From Aquamicrobium lusatiense (lineage in GTDB: Bacteria; Pseudomonadota; Alphaproteobacteria; Rhizobiales; Rhizobiaceae), in assembly GCF_014201615.1 (NCBI RefSeq), contig NZ_JACHEU010000001.1, positions 2,850,412 through 2,914,411 of the forward strand: 64,000 nucleotides of DNA, given 5' to 3'. Below the pieces are notes generated by a model. That model was not told the origin of the DNA and ran no database searches. It worked only from the letters and a program-made list of their open reading frames with translations. Position numbers and translations under genes: made by a program. This document shows, piece after piece, positions 7,501 through 20,005 of this stretch; the stretch's first letter is position 1; each line of letters begins with the position of its first letter.

Positions 7501-9330
7501 ATGTTCCAGTCGTTCGATTCGTCCAGCGATCCCTCGCTTGCCTCGCCGCGTGTTGCCGCCCTTCGCGCATGGCTGGCCGAAAACGGCATCGACGGCTTTC
7601 TGGTACCCCGCGCCGACGAGCATCAGGGCGAATATGTGCCGGCGCGCGCTGCCCGTCTGAAATGGCTGACCGGCTTTTCCGGTTCTGCCGGCGTGGCATT
7701 GGTGCTGGCCGACAGCGCCGTCATCTTCGTCGATGGCCGCTACACCCTGCAGGTGCGCAAGGAAACCGATCCGGCCATCTTCAGCTATGACAGCCTCGTC
7801 GACAATCCGCCGGCGAAATGGATCGGCCCGAACCTGAAATCCGGCACCCGTCTCGGCTTCGACCCGTGGCTGCACACCACCGGCGAGATCGACACGCTGA
7901 GGGCGGCGGCAAAGAAGGCCGGCGTCGAGCTGGTGCCGCTGGAAACGAACCCGGTCGATGCCGTCTGGGAGGATCAGCCGGCAGCGCCAGTCACCCCGGT
8001 GGAAATCCAGCCCCTCGCCTTCGCCGGCGAGCTGGCGAAGGACAAGCTGGTGCGGCTGGCGGCCGCCATAGAGGCCGACGGCGCAACGCATGCCGTTCTC
8101 ACCGACCCCTCCTCCATCGCGTGGGCGTTCAACATCCGCGGCAATGATGTGCCGCACACGCCGCTGGCGCTCGGCTTCGCCATTCTGGCGGCCGACGGCT
8201 CGCACCAGCTGTTCATGGACAAGGCGAAATTCTCGCGCGAGGTCGAGGCCTATCTCACCCAGCTCGCCGAACCGCACCAGCCCGTGGACTTCGAGCCGGC
8301 AATCGCGGCACTCGCCGGCAAGGGCGCGCGCATCGCCCTCGATCCGGTGCTGGCGGCAGAGAAGCTGCGCATGGTGATCGAGGCCAATGGCGGCACCGTG
8401 GTCGCGGCAACCGATCCGGCCCGCATACCGCGCGCCACCAAGAACAGCGCCGAGCTGGAAGGCAGCCGCGCCGCCCATCGTCGCGACGGGGCAGCGGTTG
8501 CGCGCATGCTGTGCTGGCTGGATAGCCAGAAGCCGGGCGCGACTGACGAGATCAGGGCCGTCAAGGCGCTGGAAAATTTCCGCCGGCAGGCAGGCGAGGA
8601 AACGCAGATGCCGCTGCGCGACGTGTCCTTCGAAACCATCTCCGGCTCAGGTCCGAACGGCGCCGTCATTCACTATCGCGTCTCGCACGCCACCAACCGC
8701 AAGCTCGGTGACGGCGAGCTGTTCCTGCTCGATTCCGGCGCGCAATATCAGGACGGCACCACCGATATCACCCGCACCGTTCCCATAGGCCGCCCCACCG
8801 AGGAAATGCGCCGGCGCTACACGCTGGTGCTGAAAGGCATGATCGGCATTTCCATCCTGCGCTTTCCGGCCGGTACACGCGGCGCGGACATCGATGCCAT
8901 CGCCCGCATGGCGCTGTGGGCGCATGGCCTCGACTACGCCCACGGCACGGGCCATGGCGTCGGCTCCTATCTCGCCGTGCATGAGGGACCGCAGCGCATC
9001 GCCAAGACCGGCATGGAGAAGCTGCGCGAAGGCATGATCCTCTCCAACGAGCCTGGCTACTACAAGGAAGGTGCCTACGGCATCCGCCTTGAAAACCTGA
9101 TCGTGGTCGAAAAAGCCGTTGAGATCGAAGGCGGCGACATCGCCATGCACAGCTTCGAGACGCTGACGCTCGCCCCCTTCGACCGGCGCATGATCGTTTC
9201 CGATCTTCTGTCGCCCGACGAGCGAAGCTGGCTCGATGCCTATCATGCCCGCGTGCTGGCCGAGATCGGCCCGATGGTCGATGGTGAAGCGCTGGCATGG
9301 CTGGAACAGGCCTGCGCGCTGCTCGGCTAG
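7501..9330 (+). CDS. Xaa-Pro aminopeptidase (M24B family, large form)
   Basis: 609 residues, the long three-domain form of aminopeptidase P. Two creatinase-like N-terminal domains precede a pita-bread catalytic domain. Its dinuclear metal ligands are visible: Asp in LLDSGAQYQDGTTDITRT, His in HGTGHGVGSYLAVHEGP, and Glu in LSNEPGYY and GIRLENL. It removes the N-terminal residue from peptides with proline in second position. The ATG at 7501 follows GGGAATTCCTGAC and gives a typical MFQSFDSSSD start; an in-frame upstream ATG overlaps no ribosome binding site. Confidence 0.93.
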   Translation: MFQSFDSSSDPSLASPRVAALRAWLAENGIDGFLVPRADEHQGEYVPARAARLKWLTGFSGSAGVALVLADSAVIFVDGRYTLQVRKETDPAIFSYDSLVDNPPAKWIGPNLKSGTRLGFDPWLHTTGEIDTLRAAAKKAGVELVPLETNPVDAVWEDQPAAPVTPVEIQPLAFAGELAKDKLVRLAAAIEADGATHAVLTDPSSIAWAFNIRGNDVPHTPLALGFAILAADGSHQLFMDKAKFSREVEAYLTQLAEPHQPVDFEPAIAALAGKGARIALDPVLAAEKLRMVIEANGGTVVAATDPARIPRATKNSAELEGSRAAHRRDGAAVARMLCWLDSQKPGATDEIRAVKALENFRRQAGEETQMPLRDVSFETISGSGPNGAVIHYRVSHATNRKLGDGELFLLDSGAQYQDGTTDITRTVPIGRPTEEMRRRYTLVLKGMIGISILRFPAGTRGADIDAIARMALWAHGLDYAHGTGHGVGSYLAVHEGPQRIAKTGMEKLREGMILSNEPGYYKEGAYGIRLENLIVVEKAVEIEGGDIAMHSFETLTLAPFDRRMIVSDLLSPDERSWLDAYHARVLAEIGPMVDGEALAWLEQACALLG

Positions 9331-9432
9331 AGCATTTTGCAGCCAGATGGAAACATCTGGCGTCGCATAAATGCGGAGAAAACAAAGGGATAGATCATTT
9401 CTGCGGTTCAGAAAAAAGCAGAAATGCTCTAA
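9329..9432. repeat. Interspersed palindromic repeat, family B
   Basis: A 104-base intergenic element with inverted ends (AGAGCATTT ... AAATGCTCT). It contains an internal hairpin (CAGATG gaaa CATCTG) and the block AAATGCGGAGAAAACAAAGG seen in many rhizobial intergenic repeats. Its left end overlaps the aminopeptidase stop codon and its right end lies next to the azlD stop codon, so it separates the two convergent genes and may act as a terminator. Confidence 0.6.
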
Positions 9433-9435
9433 ACC

Positions 9436-9732
9436 TCAGGCCATGAAATGGCGGGCAAGCAGCAGCACGGCCGCGCCCGCTATGAACATGCTGAGCAGTC
9501 CGCCGCGCAGAGCCACCAGCCCAGCAATGATCAGCGCCAGCCATTCTGCCGGACCAGCGGTCAGCACGGCAGGCGCCACCAGCGTGGTGAGCACCGCCGC
9601 CGGAACGGCGTTGAGGCCGGCCTCCACGCGCGGCGGAATGCGCTCCAGCCGCGAAATCACCAGATGCCCGCCAATGCGCGTCAGATAGGTGGCGATACCG
9701 CCGGCCAGAATAACCCAGAAAGCGCTGCTCAT
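9436..9732 (-). CDS. azlD: AzlD-type small subunit of branched-chain amino acid exporter
   Basis: 98 residues with four hydrophobic segments and the family pattern ATYLTRIGGHLVISRLERIPPRVEAGLNAVPAAVL. It overlaps the end of azlC by four bases (ATGA), so the two are translationally coupled. AzlC and AzlD together form an inner-membrane exporter for branched-chain amino acids or analogues; the exact substrate cannot be read from sequence. Confidence 0.9.
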   Translation of the reverse strand: MSSAFWVILAGGIATYLTRIGGHLVISRLERIPPRVEAGLNAVPAAVLTTLVAPAVLTAGPAEWLALIIAGLVALRGGLLSMFIAGAAVLLLARHFMA

Positions 9733-10481
9733 GCCTGATTCTCCACGGGCTGTGCCGGTGTTACGTCAATACCGCTGCGCGACGGCGGCAGGATGACAGC
9801 AAGGGCGACACCCGCAATTGCGCCCAGCAATACGTGCCATGGCGAACCGACGAAACGAAAGGCTATGATCGAAGCCACCGCGCTCACGGCCACCACCGGC
9901 AGCCAGAGCGGCCGCTTGCGGAAATCCATCATCAGCCCCAGAAAGTAGATCGGCAGCAGGAAATCCGCGCCGATGGCGCTGGTGTCGGGGATAAGCTTTC
10001 CAAAAATGGCGCCGAGCACGGTCGTGCCGACCCATACCAGATAGCCGGTGAAACCCGCCCCCATATAGCGCGCGAAGGTGAGCTTGCGCCCGCTCTGCAT
10101 CTGGCTTTCGGCCAGCGCATATTGCGCATCGGTCAGCAGGAAAAAGGCGATCGCCTGCTGCATGCGCGGCCAGCCGGCCATATGGCGGCCGAAGGCAGCC
10201 GAATAGAGGACATGACGAAAATTCACCGCGAAAATCGAAAAGGCGATCAGCCACGGCGCAACTTTCTGGCCGAACAGCTCGATGCCGACCATCTGGCTGG
10301 CCCCGCCAAACACGGCAACGCTCATGAAGAAGGCTTCGAAAACCGACAGGCCGTTTTCCACGGCCAGCGTGCCGAACAGCAGGCCGAATGGCGACACCGC
10401 GATGCAGACCGGAAGCCCGAAGCGCACGCCATGCCAATATTCGCTGAGGATCGAGCGCTCGCCCGCTGCCTGTCCTGCCAT
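9729..10481 (-). CDS. azlC: AzlC-type branched-chain amino acid permease
   Basis: 250 residues with six to eight membrane helices. Diagnostic stretches are FGLPVCIAVSPFGLLFGTLA near the N-terminus, GGASQMVGIELFG, FRHVLYSAAFGRHM and FLLTDAQYALAE. A GGGAGTGGTCC site precedes the ATG. It is the large subunit of the AzlCD exporter. It starts about 100 bases beyond the ligA stop on the same strand; no clear promoter or terminator is visible between them. Confidence 0.92.
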   Translation of the reverse strand: MAGQAAGERSILSEYWHGVRFGLPVCIAVSPFGLLFGTLAVENGLSVFEAFFMSVAVFGGASQMVGIELFGQKVAPWLIAFSIFAVNFRHVLYSAAFGRHMAGWPRMQQAIAFFLLTDAQYALAESQMQSGRKLTFARYMGAGFTGYLVWVGTTVLGAIFGKLIPDTSAIGADFLLPIYFLGLMMDFRKRPLWLPVVAVSAVASIIAFRFVGSPWHVLLGAIAGVALAVILPPSRSGIDVTPAQPVENQA

Positions 10482-10585
10482 GGACCACTCCCGGAAAAGA
10501 GTTTTATCTATTCAGCCGGCCGGACGCTGTCACATGAATTCGCTTGAGCCAGCCGTTCAGAAAAAGCGGATAAAGGGCAGAGATC

Positions 10586-12841
<2,256 letters not shown>

Positions 12842-12867
12842 TCAGTTGTGGACAGATAGGTTCGGCC

Positions 12868-12927
12868 CGGAGCATCCGACCGGAAAGTGGACTCCGGTTT
12901 TCGGTTGTCCGTTGTTGATTCAATAAT
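12868..12927. repeat. Interspersed palindromic repeat, family A, copy 2
   Basis: Shares GGAGCATC-GACCGGAAAGTG, CCGGTTTTCGGTT and a CAATAA-T-AGAT end with the copy near 1030. It lies between recN and ligA and ends at the recN stop codon. The right arm is decayed compared with copy 1 (TTGTTG in place of GATGCTC). Confidence 0.65.
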
Positions 12928-14607
12928 TCAGATGGCCGCCGCCGTGTTCTCGCGCAGAAGCCGTTCCGCCGCCGCCCGCGCCTCGTCGGTGATGGTCGCA
13001 CCGGCCAGCATGCGGGCGATCTCCTCCTGCCGGGCATCGATGTCCATGGCAACGATGCCGGTGGCGACACGGTCCGCCCCACCCGACTTGGAGATCAGGA
13101 AATGGGTGGAGGCGCGCGCCGCGACCTGCGGCGCATGGGTGACGGAAAGCACCTGCACGCCGCCCTTTGCCAGTCGGGCAAGACGCTGGCCGATGGCATC
13201 GGCCACCGCACCGCCCACGCCGGTGTCGATTTCGTCGAACACCAGCGTCGGGGCGGAACCACGGTCTGCCAGCGCCACCTTGAGCGCCAGCAGGAAGCGA
13301 GACAGCTCGCCGCCGGAAGCCACCTTCATCATCGGGCCGGGGCGCGTGCCGGGGTTGGTGCGCACCCAGAACTCGATCTGGTCGATGCCCTCTTCCATGC
13401 GATTGTCGGGCTCGCACGACATTTCCACGATGAATTCGGCCCGTTCCAGCTTGAGCTCGGGCAGTTCCGCCATCACCGCGTCGCGCAGCCCCTTGGCAGA
13501 GGCCTGACGAAGATCGGAAAGATGAGCAGCGCTCTGATCATAAAGGTCGCGCGCCTGCTTTGCCTGCTGCACCAGAACCCCCAGCCGCTCTTCGCCGGCA
13601 TCGAGATCCGCAAGATCGGCAGACATTGTGTCACGCAGCCGCGCCAGATCATCGACCTGCACATTGTGCTTGCGCCCCGCTGCTCTGAGCGCGAACAGCC
13701 GCTCCTCGGCCTGCTCCAGCCGCTGCGGATCGTATTCCGTGGCGCGCAGGGCCGCCTCGACACCGGATTGCGCGGCATCGAGAGAAAGCATCGCCTCATC
13801 CAGCGACGTAACCACATCGTCGAGCAGACCCGGAACCTCCGCCGCCTTGCGTTGCAGGCGGCGCAGCAGGCTTGCCAGCTGCGGCAGGGGCGAGGATGGT
13901 CCGGACAGAACGTCCTGCGCGTCGCTGATCTCGGAAGCGATCTTTTCAGCGCGCATCATATCCGTGCGCAGGGCTGCCAGCTCGCTTTCCTCGCCGGGCT
14001 GCGGATCGAGCTGCACCAGTTCGGCGACGGCGGCCCGCAGATAATCCGCCTCGCGGGCAGCCGCCTCCACCCGCGCCTTGTGCCGGGAAAGCTCCTGCTC
14101 GGCACCGCGCCACACGCGCCAGGCTTCCGCCGTCTCGCGCACGGCGCTGGCATGGCCGCCAAAGGCGTCGAGCACTTCACGATGGGCGCTGGCATCGACC
14201 AGCGCGCGCTCGTCGTGCTGGCCGTGGATTTCCACCAGCGCATGGCCGATGGTGCGCATCAGCGCCACGCTGGCCGGCTGGTCGTTGACGAAGACACGCG
14301 TGCGCCCATCCGCCGTCTGGATACGGCGCAGGATGATGTCGCCATCATCGTCGATGGCATTTTCAGAAAGAATGTCGCGCGCGAGGTGGTTGCGCGGAAC
14401 GTCGAACACCGCCGTCACCTGACCCTGCGCAGCACCATGGCGCACAAGCGAGGCATCGCCGCGCGCGCCGAGCGCAAGAGAAAGCGAATCGAGCAGGATC
14501 GACTTGCCGGCACCGGTCTCACCCGTCAGCACGGAGAGACCCGAAGCAAAGTCTATGTCCAGCTTCTCGATCAGAACGATATCGCGGATCGACAGTCTGG
14601 AGAGCAT
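12928..14607 (-). CDS. recN: DNA repair protein RecN
   Basis: 559 residues from the ATG at 14607 (MLSRLSIRDIVLIEKLDIDF). Walker A GETGAGKS lies at residues 29-36, the ABC signature SGGELSRFLLAL and Walker B TLVFDEIDTGVGG lie in the C-terminal third, and a long coiled coil fills the middle (about 160-380). This is the SMC-like layout of RecN, which holds DNA ends together during double-strand break repair. The start lies 8 bases after the bamD stop, so it is in the bamD operon. No LexA box is evident immediately upstream. Confidence 0.96.
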   Translation of the reverse strand: MLSRLSIRDIVLIEKLDIDFASGLSVLTGETGAGKSILLDSLSLALGARGDASLVRHGAAQGQVTAVFDVPRNHLARDILSENAIDDDGDIILRRIQTADGRTRVFVNDQPASVALMRTIGHALVEIHGQHDERALVDASAHREVLDAFGGHASAVRETAEAWRVWRGAEQELSRHKARVEAAAREADYLRAAVAELVQLDPQPGEESELAALRTDMMRAEKIASEISDAQDVLSGPSSPLPQLASLLRRLQRKAAEVPGLLDDVVTSLDEAMLSLDAAQSGVEAALRATEYDPQRLEQAEERLFALRAAGRKHNVQVDDLARLRDTMSADLADLDAGEERLGVLVQQAKQARDLYDQSAAHLSDLRQASAKGLRDAVMAELPELKLERAEFIVEMSCEPDNRMEEGIDQIEFWVRTNPGTRPGPMMKVASGGELSRFLLALKVALADRGSAPTLVFDEIDTGVGGAVADAIGQRLARLAKGGVQVLSVTHAPQVAARASTHFLISKSGGADRVATGIVAMDIDARQEEIARMLAGATITDEARAAAERLLRENTAAAI

Positions 14608-14615
14608 GGCAGCCT

Positions 14616-15494
14616 TCAGCCGGTAATCAGCTTCCCGGCCTTGGATATCCACGAGCCGGCATTCTCACGCGGTGTCAGCCCGCCGCTCTGCAGCAGCTTG
14701 TAGGAATCCTTGTACCACTGGCTGCTCGGATAGTTCTGGCCGAGAACAGCGGCTGCGGTCTGCGCCTCGTCGGTCAGGCCCATCGCATAATAGGCCTCGA
14801 CCAGACGCGCCAGCGCCTCTTCGATATGACGGGTGTTGGAATACTGCTCGACCACGGTGCGGAAGCGCTTGATCGATGCCAGATATTCGCGCCGCTCCAG
14901 ATAATAGCGGCCGACCTGCATCTCCTTGCCGGCGAGCTGGTCGTTGGCGAAGCGGATCTTGGTGCGGGCATCTTCCGCATATTGCGAATCGGGCCAGCGA
15001 TTGACCAGCTCCTGCATGGTCTGCACGGTCTGGCGCGCCTCCTTCTGATCCTGCGTCACGTCGCGAATCTGGCGGAAATAGCTCAGGCCGGCGATGTAGA
15101 CGGCATAATCGGCGTCCTCCGACGTCGGGTAGAGATTGAGATATCTCTGCGACATCTGGATGGCGTCGTCATATTTGCCCTGCCGGTAATTGGTGAATGC
15201 GCCCATCACCATCGCCTTGCGGGCATATTCCGAATAGGGATGCTGGCGGTCAACGGCGGCGAACTTCTTTGCGGCTTCGCCGAGGCGTCCGGCATTGAGG
15301 TTGGCGAGGCCCTGATTGTAGAGCACGTCCGCAGGTTCGGTCTGCTCAACATAGGTCGAAAGGTCGAGATCCTTGCCCGAAGCCGAGCAGCCGGCAAGAA
15401 CCATCGGCGCGACGGCAACCGACAATGCCAGGACAACCCACCCCAGGGAACCCTTCGCTGGTGCCATCGATCGATCAGCCCGTGTGAACATCAT
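14616..15494 (-). CDS. bamD: Outer-membrane assembly lipoprotein BamD
   Basis: 292 residues. After a short basic start and a hydrophobic segment comes a lipobox, VLAGCSAS, so the mature protein is acylated. TPR repeats follow: [46 protein letters not shown], and two further pairs. BamD is the essential lipoprotein partner of BamA in folding outer-membrane beta-barrels. Two adjacent ATG codons (15494 and 15491) are possible starts behind AAAGGGCG. It lies between lpxC and recN on the same strand. Confidence 0.94.
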   Translation of the reverse strand: MMFTRADRSMAPAKGSLGWVVLALSVAVAPMVLAGCSASGKDLDLSTYVEQTEPADVLYNQGLANLNAGRLGEAAKKFAAVDRQHPYSEYARKAMVMGAFTNYRQGKYDDAIQMSQRYLNLYPTSEDADYAVYIAGLSYFRQIRDVTQDQKEARQTVQTMQELVNRWPDSQYAEDARTKIRFANDQLAGKEMQVGRYYLERREYLASIKRFRTVVEQYSNTRHIEEALARLVEAYYAMGLTDEAQTAAAVLGQNYPSSQWYKDSYKLLQSGGLTPRENAGSWISKAGKLITG

Positions 15495-15676
15495 GATTGG
15501 GATTCGCCCTTTCGGCACCGTTTCCTCGGTCAGCGTGCAGCCATAGACCATAACAGCCACGCGCGGCAACGCTATCCGCCGCCAATCGCACATTTTTGTG
15601 GCAAGCGTCGATCTTCCCGGCATATGCGGGAAAAATACCTTCGTGAAAAGATCTGGTATCGGAACCCGTCAAGCGC

Positions 15677-16618
15677 TCAGATCATCCAGGGCGCGAAAAC
15701 CGGGCCGCTGACGGCGCTGATCTCAGCGATACGGCCGCGTTCATACCGCGTCGTGGTTTCGACGATCTCATAGGCGCTGCGGTCCGAAAGCAGCCGCCGC
15801 AGAGCGGCCGCGTTCAGCCTGTGCCCACCGCGATAGGAGCGGAAGCAGCCGATGAAGCGCGCGCCGGCCAGCGCCAGATCGCCCATGGCGTCCAGCGTCT
15901 TGTGGCGCACGAACTCGTCGGGGTAGCGCAGGCCGCCCATGTTGATGACGCGGTTGTCGTGGCCGATGACCACGGAATTCTCCAGCGAAGAGCCCAGCGC
16001 ATAGCCGGCCGCCCACAGGCGCTCGACATCCTTGAGGAAGCCGAAGGTGCGCGCCCGCGCCACTTCGTTGCGAAACGATTCGCCGTTCAGATCGATCGCG
16101 AACTGCTGACGGCCGATGGCCGGGCTCTCGAAATCGATCTCGACCTCAAAGCGCGTTCCCGTGTGAGGACGGAATTCCGCCCATGACGCCCCGTTTTCGA
16201 TACGGACGTCCCTGAGCACGCGGATAAAGCGGCGCTTCACGGCCTGGGTCTCGATCCCGGCCCGGTCAATGGCTTCCACGAACACCGCAGCACTGCCGTC
16301 GAGAATGGGAACCTCATTGCCTTCCACCTCGATGACGAGGTTGTCGAGACCCACGCCGAGAACAGCCGCCATCAGATGCTCGACGGTCGCGACGTGCGCG
16401 CCGTCGGGGTTCCCGATCATGGTGGAGAGGTCGGTCGCGCCGACCTCGGAAACCAGAGCGCGCAACTCCTTGCCGGGTTCGCGTCCGTCGACAAAATGGA
16501 AGATGATACCCGTATCGGGATCGGAGGGAGCGAACGTCACCGAAACCGGCTTGCCGCTGTGAACGCCTGTGCCTGCAAGGGTCACGCGCGATTTTATGGT
16601 GGTCTGATAATCGTTCAA
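15677..16618 (-). CDS. lpxC: UDP-3-O-acyl-N-acetylglucosamine deacetylase LpxC
   Basis: About 313 residues. The proposed start is a TTG at 16618 (MNDYQTTIKSRVTL) behind GGGGATCG. A further upstream TTG (16657) in the same frame lacks a ribosome binding site, so the exact start is not certain. Zinc ligands and catalytic residues are present: VEHLMAAVLG, HKTLDAMGDLALAG and GGHRLN. LpxC performs the committed step of lipid A synthesis. It is separated from ftsZ by a terminator and a possible promoter, so it probably begins a new unit with bamD, recN and ligA. Confidence 0.95.
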   Translation of the reverse strand: MNDYQTTIKSRVTLAGTGVHSGKPVSVTFAPSDPDTGIIFHFVDGREPGKELRALVSEVGATDLSTMIGNPDGAHVATVEHLMAAVLGVGLDNLVIEVEGNEVPILDGSAAVFVEAIDRAGIETQAVKRRFIRVLRDVRIENGASWAEFRPHTGTRFEVEIDFESPAIGRQQFAIDLNGESFRNEVARARTFGFLKDVERLWAAGYALGSSLENSVVIGHDNRVINMGGLRYPDEFVRHKTLDAMGDLALAGARFIGCFRSYRGGHRLNAAALRRLLSDRSAYEIVETTTRYERGRIAEISAVSGPVFAPWMI

Positions 16619-16736
16619 AACGATCCCCGTATGCCCGCTCGTTCCGTTGACTTCCAACTACCGGTCAACGGCGTTTCAGATACGGCAAGAAGGCAATTCC
16701 CCCAACCTGCAGGCCGCGCAAACTATGCTGCCGGCG

Positions 16737-16765
16737 AAGATAGTGACGCGCCCCACTTCATCCAA
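16737..16765 (-). promoter_or_regulatory. Possible sigma-70 promoter of lpxC
   Basis: On the minus strand TTGGAT is followed after 17 bases by TATCTT, about 120 bases upstream of the proposed lpxC start and after the ftsZ terminator. Both hexamers are imperfect, so this is a position-supported guess. Confidence 0.4.
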
Positions 16766-16862
16766 ATCACGCTTTTTTACCCCATGTAACAGCCAGCGTC
16801 ATCCGCAGATGCGCGATAAATGCCTGTTTTTGCGGGACATCAACAGGAAAGAAAACAGCAGA

Positions 16863-16892
16863 AAGGGGCAGCCCGTTTCCCGGCTGCCCCCT
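16863..16892 (-). terminator. Terminator of the division cluster after ftsZ
   Basis: GGGGCAGCC pairs perfectly with GGCTGCCCC over 9 bp with an 8-base loop. On the minus strand it is followed by CTTTCTGCTGTTTTC, a U-rich tail. It begins about 25 bases after the ftsZ stop. Confidence 0.8.
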
Positions 16893-16917
16893 TGAAATCA
16901 TGGCGATGTTGCGGCGG

Positions 16918-18627
16918 TCAGTTGGCCTGACGGCGCAGGAAGGCCGGAATCTCCAGCTGGTCGTCATCATGCGCAGCACGCGGCTGGGCGACGAGGCGAC
17001 CTTGATCGTCAAGCTGGCCACGACGCGGCGCATAGAGCTGCGAATCATGGCTCGGCGCACGGCGCACTTCCGGAGCCGCCTGACGCAGCTTCGGCTCGCG
17101 CGGCTGTGCCGGCTGCAGACGGGCAGCAGGCTCTTCCTCGCGGCGCGTGAGACCATTGGTCAGGCGCTTCAGGAGCCCCATCGGGCCACGCTCTTCATGG
17201 TCGACCGGGTTCTTCTTCGCTTCCACTTCAGCACGCACGACCGGCGGGAAATCCTCGACCCGCGGCATGCGCTGCGGAGCGGGCTGATGGTGCATTTCAC
17301 GCGGCTGCGGAGCCGGCTGCGGCGCAGGCTGCATCTGCAGGGCTGCCTGCTGGGTCACGACCGGCTGCTGGAATGGCTGAACAGGCTGGTGGGGCTGTGG
17401 CTGCTGGAAGAGCTGGCTTTGGGGGCGAAAGCCATCGGCACTCTGACCCGCATTGTGGGACCCGGCATTGTGAGACAGGGCTGCGGCGTTCTGCTCGGCC
17501 ATCTGGAATGCCTCGGCAACCGGATCGGCAGCACGCGGCTCCTGAACAGGCGCCGGCTGCGGCGCGGGCTGGACAGGACGGACCTCGGCGGTAGGGCGAA
17601 TGACCGGCTTCGGCGGCTGCGCCGGACGAATGGCGATCGGAGCCGCGGCAATGTCCTCGGCCGACTTGTCGATGCCGGTGGCAACGACAGACACGCGGAT
17701 GACGCCTTCCAGCTCTTCGTCGAAAGTCGCGCCCAGGATGATGTTGGCGTCCTGATCGACTTCCTCGCGGATGCGGGTCGCGGCCTCGTCGACCTCGAAC
17801 AGGGTCAGATCCCGGCCGCCGGTGATCGAGATCAGCAGGCCCTTGGCGCCGCGCATGGAGGTCTCGTCGAGCAGCGGGTTGGCGATTGCCGCCTCGGCAG
17901 CGGCCATCGCGCGGCCCTCGCCGGAAGCCTCGCCAGTGCCCATCATGGCCTTGCCCATCTCGCGCATCACCGAGCGAACGTCGGCGAAGTCGAGGTTGAT
18001 CAGGCCTTCCTTGACCATCAGATCGGTGATGCAGGCAACGCCCGAGTAGAGCACCTGATCGGCCATGGCGAAGGCATCGGCGAAGGTGGTCTTGTCATTG
18101 GCCAGACGGAACAGGTTCTGGTTCGGAATGACGATCAACGTGTCGACGGACTTCTGCAACTCCTCAATGCCAAGGTCTGCCGTCTTCATGCGGCGCTGAC
18201 CCTCGAAGTGGAACGGCTTGGTGACGACGCCTACCGTCAGGATGCCCTTTTCGCGGGCAGCGCGGGCGACGACGGGAGCCGCACCCGTGCCGGTGCCGCC
18301 GCCCATGCCGGCGGTGACGAAGCACATATGCGTGTGGGACAGATGGTCGTTGATCTCGTCGATGCACTCTTCAGCGGCAGCGCGACCGACCTCGGGCTGC
18401 GAGCCCGCGCCCAGACCTTCGGTGACATGCGCGCCAAGCTGAATGAGACGCTCGGCCTTCGACATGGTCAGCGCCTGAGCGTCGGTGTTCGCCACCACGA
18501 ACTCGACGCCACGCAGGCCTGAGGTGATCATGTTGTTGACAGCATTGCCGCCGCCGCCGCCGACACCGAACACGGTGATGCGGGGCTTCAGCTCGGTGAT
18601 GTCCGGCTTTTGAAGATTGATTGCCAT
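16918..18627 (-). CDS. ftsZ: Cell division GTPase FtsZ (long form)
   Basis: 569 residues, much longer than E. coli FtsZ (383). The GTPase core is intact with [12 protein letters not shown] at 22-33 and the tubulin signature GGGTGTGAA at 109-117. After about residue 320 comes a long Pro/Gln/Ala-rich disordered linker of roughly 230 residues, then a C-terminal conserved peptide, [10 protein letters not shown], that binds FtsA and other partners. A long linker is normal for rhizobial FtsZ. It polymerises at midcell to direct division. It is the last gene of the cluster, about 70 bases after ftsA, and is followed by a strong terminator. Confidence 0.97.
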   Translation of the reverse strand: MAINLQKPDITELKPRITVFGVGGGGGNAVNNMITSGLRGVEFVVANTDAQALTMSKAERLIQLGAHVTEGLGAGSQPEVGRAAAEECIDEINDHLSHTHMCFVTAGMGGGTGTGAAPVVARAAREKGILTVGVVTKPFHFEGQRRMKTADLGIEELQKSVDTLIVIPNQNLFRLANDKTTFADAFAMADQVLYSGVACITDLMVKEGLINLDFADVRSVMREMGKAMMGTGEASGEGRAMAAAEAAIANPLLDETSMRGAKGLLISITGGRDLTLFEVDEAATRIREEVDQDANIILGATFDEELEGVIRVSVVATGIDKSAEDIAAAPIAIRPAQPPKPVIRPTAEVRPVQPAPQPAPVQEPRAADPVAEAFQMAEQNAAALSHNAGSHNAGQSADGFRPQSQLFQQPQPHQPVQPFQQPVVTQQAALQMQPAPQPAPQPREMHHQPAPQRMPRVEDFPPVVRAEVEAKKNPVDHEERGPMGLLKRLTNGLTRREEEPAARLQPAQPREPKLRQAAPEVRRAPSHDSQLYAPRRGQLDDQGRLVAQPRAAHDDDQLEIPAFLRRQAN

Positions 18628-18697
18628 TGTCCTCGTCCTTTTGCCTTTCCCGCCGCTTCGCCGTAGCGGCCGTGTATGGGGCTGTCCCCGTCAAACT

Positions 18698-20005
18698 CTA
18701 GAAACTGTCTCTCAACCACTGACTTACGCGATACAGGCGCCCGTCGGTGCCGGTCATCTTGAAACCGGCAATCCCCTTCGACGGACGGCTTTCGAAATTC
18801 GCCACCTGCGGATAGATCAGAAGTCCAACCACGGTGGAGAATGCCGGCCCCTTGGCTGCCTCCGGCAGCCCCGCAACGCCCAGAGGGCGCCCGGCGCGCA
18901 CATTCCGTCCAAGAATGCGGCGCGCCGCTTCCGGGAGGCCCGCCAGCTGGCTGGCTCCACCCGTCAAAACGATTCGCTTGCCGATGGCGCTGCCATAGCC
19001 TGATTTGCTGATGCGGTCGCGCAGCATTTCGAGCGTTTCCTCGACCCGCGCGCGGATGATGCGCGTCATAACCGAGCGCGGAACCTGCATGGGGGCGCCA
19101 TGGTCGTCGCCGATCGGATGAATGGTGACCAGATCGCGGTCGTCGGCACTGCCGGGCAGCGCCGAACCGTGCATGACCTTGAGCCGCTCCGCCGCCTCGA
19201 TGGTGGTGGAAAGACCCTTGGCCAGATCCAGCGTCACATGGTTGCCGCCAACCGGAATGGCGTCACCATGCACGAAATTGCCTTCCGAGAAGATCGAGAT
19301 GGTGGTGGTGCCGCCACCCATGTCGATGCAGGCAGCACCCATCTCCAGCTCGTCGTCGACCAGCGCGGCAAGGCCGCTTGCATAAGGCGTCGCCACCATG
19401 CGCTCGACCGAAAGATGCGAACGGTTGATGGCCAGCTCGATGTTGCGCAGGGGCGCTGCATCTCCGGTCAGCACATGCATGTCCACGCCCAGCGTGTCGC
19501 CGACCATGCCGCGCGGATCGCGCACGCCGCGCTCGGCGTCCAGCGAGAAGCCGACGGGAAGCGAATGCACAACTTCGCGCTCGGATCTCAGCGCCTGCCG
19601 CGCGCCTGCGGCAAGCACGCGCTTGATGTCGCTTTCGTCCACCTCATGACCGCCGAGATTGACGGTGGCGGAGAAGATATCGCTCTTCAGGCGACCCGCC
19701 GTCATGTTCACGATCAGCGAGTCGACCGTCAGCCCCGCCATGCGCTCGGCCGAATCCACGGCCAACCGGATGGCATGCTCGGCACGCTCCAGATCGATGA
19801 CCACGCCGGACTTCATGCCCTGCGACTTCTGATGACCGATGCCGATGACCTGAATGCGATGGGTGCGCCCACGCAGCAGGTTGCCATCCTCGCACGGCTT
19901 CAGTTTCGCGACCACGCAGCAGACCTTGCTGGAGCCGACATCGAGAACGGTCAGAATACCCGAACGCCGCGACGAAGCATCGCCATTTTTACGCAGCCAG
20001 TTCAT
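18698..20005 (-). CDS. ftsA: Cell division protein FtsA
   Basis: 435 residues. An actin-like fold is indicated by VLDVGSSKVCCVV near the N-terminus, ACIDMGGGTTTISIF in the middle and RIVLTGGASQLAGLPEAA towards the end. The C-terminus, LYRVSQWLRDSF, is the amphipathic membrane-targeting helix. FtsA tethers FtsZ to the inner membrane. It overlaps ftsQ by 4 bases. Confidence 0.97.
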   Translation of the reverse strand: MNWLRKNGDASSRRSGILTVLDVGSSKVCCVVAKLKPCEDGNLLRGRTHRIQVIGIGHQKSQGMKSGVVIDLERAEHAIRLAVDSAERMAGLTVDSLIVNMTAGRLKSDIFSATVNLGGHEVDESDIKRVLAAGARQALRSEREVVHSLPVGFSLDAERGVRDPRGMVGDTLGVDMHVLTGDAAPLRNIELAINRSHLSVERMVATPYASGLAALVDDELEMGAACIDMGGGTTTISIFSEGNFVHGDAIPVGGNHVTLDLAKGLSTTIEAAERLKVMHGSALPGSADDRDLVTIHPIGDDHGAPMQVPRSVMTRIIRARVEETLEMLRDRISKSGYGSAIGKRIVLTGGASQLAGLPEAARRILGRNVRAGRPLGVAGLPEAAKGPAFSTVVGLLIYPQVANFESRPSKGIAGFKMTGTDGRLYRVSQWLRDSF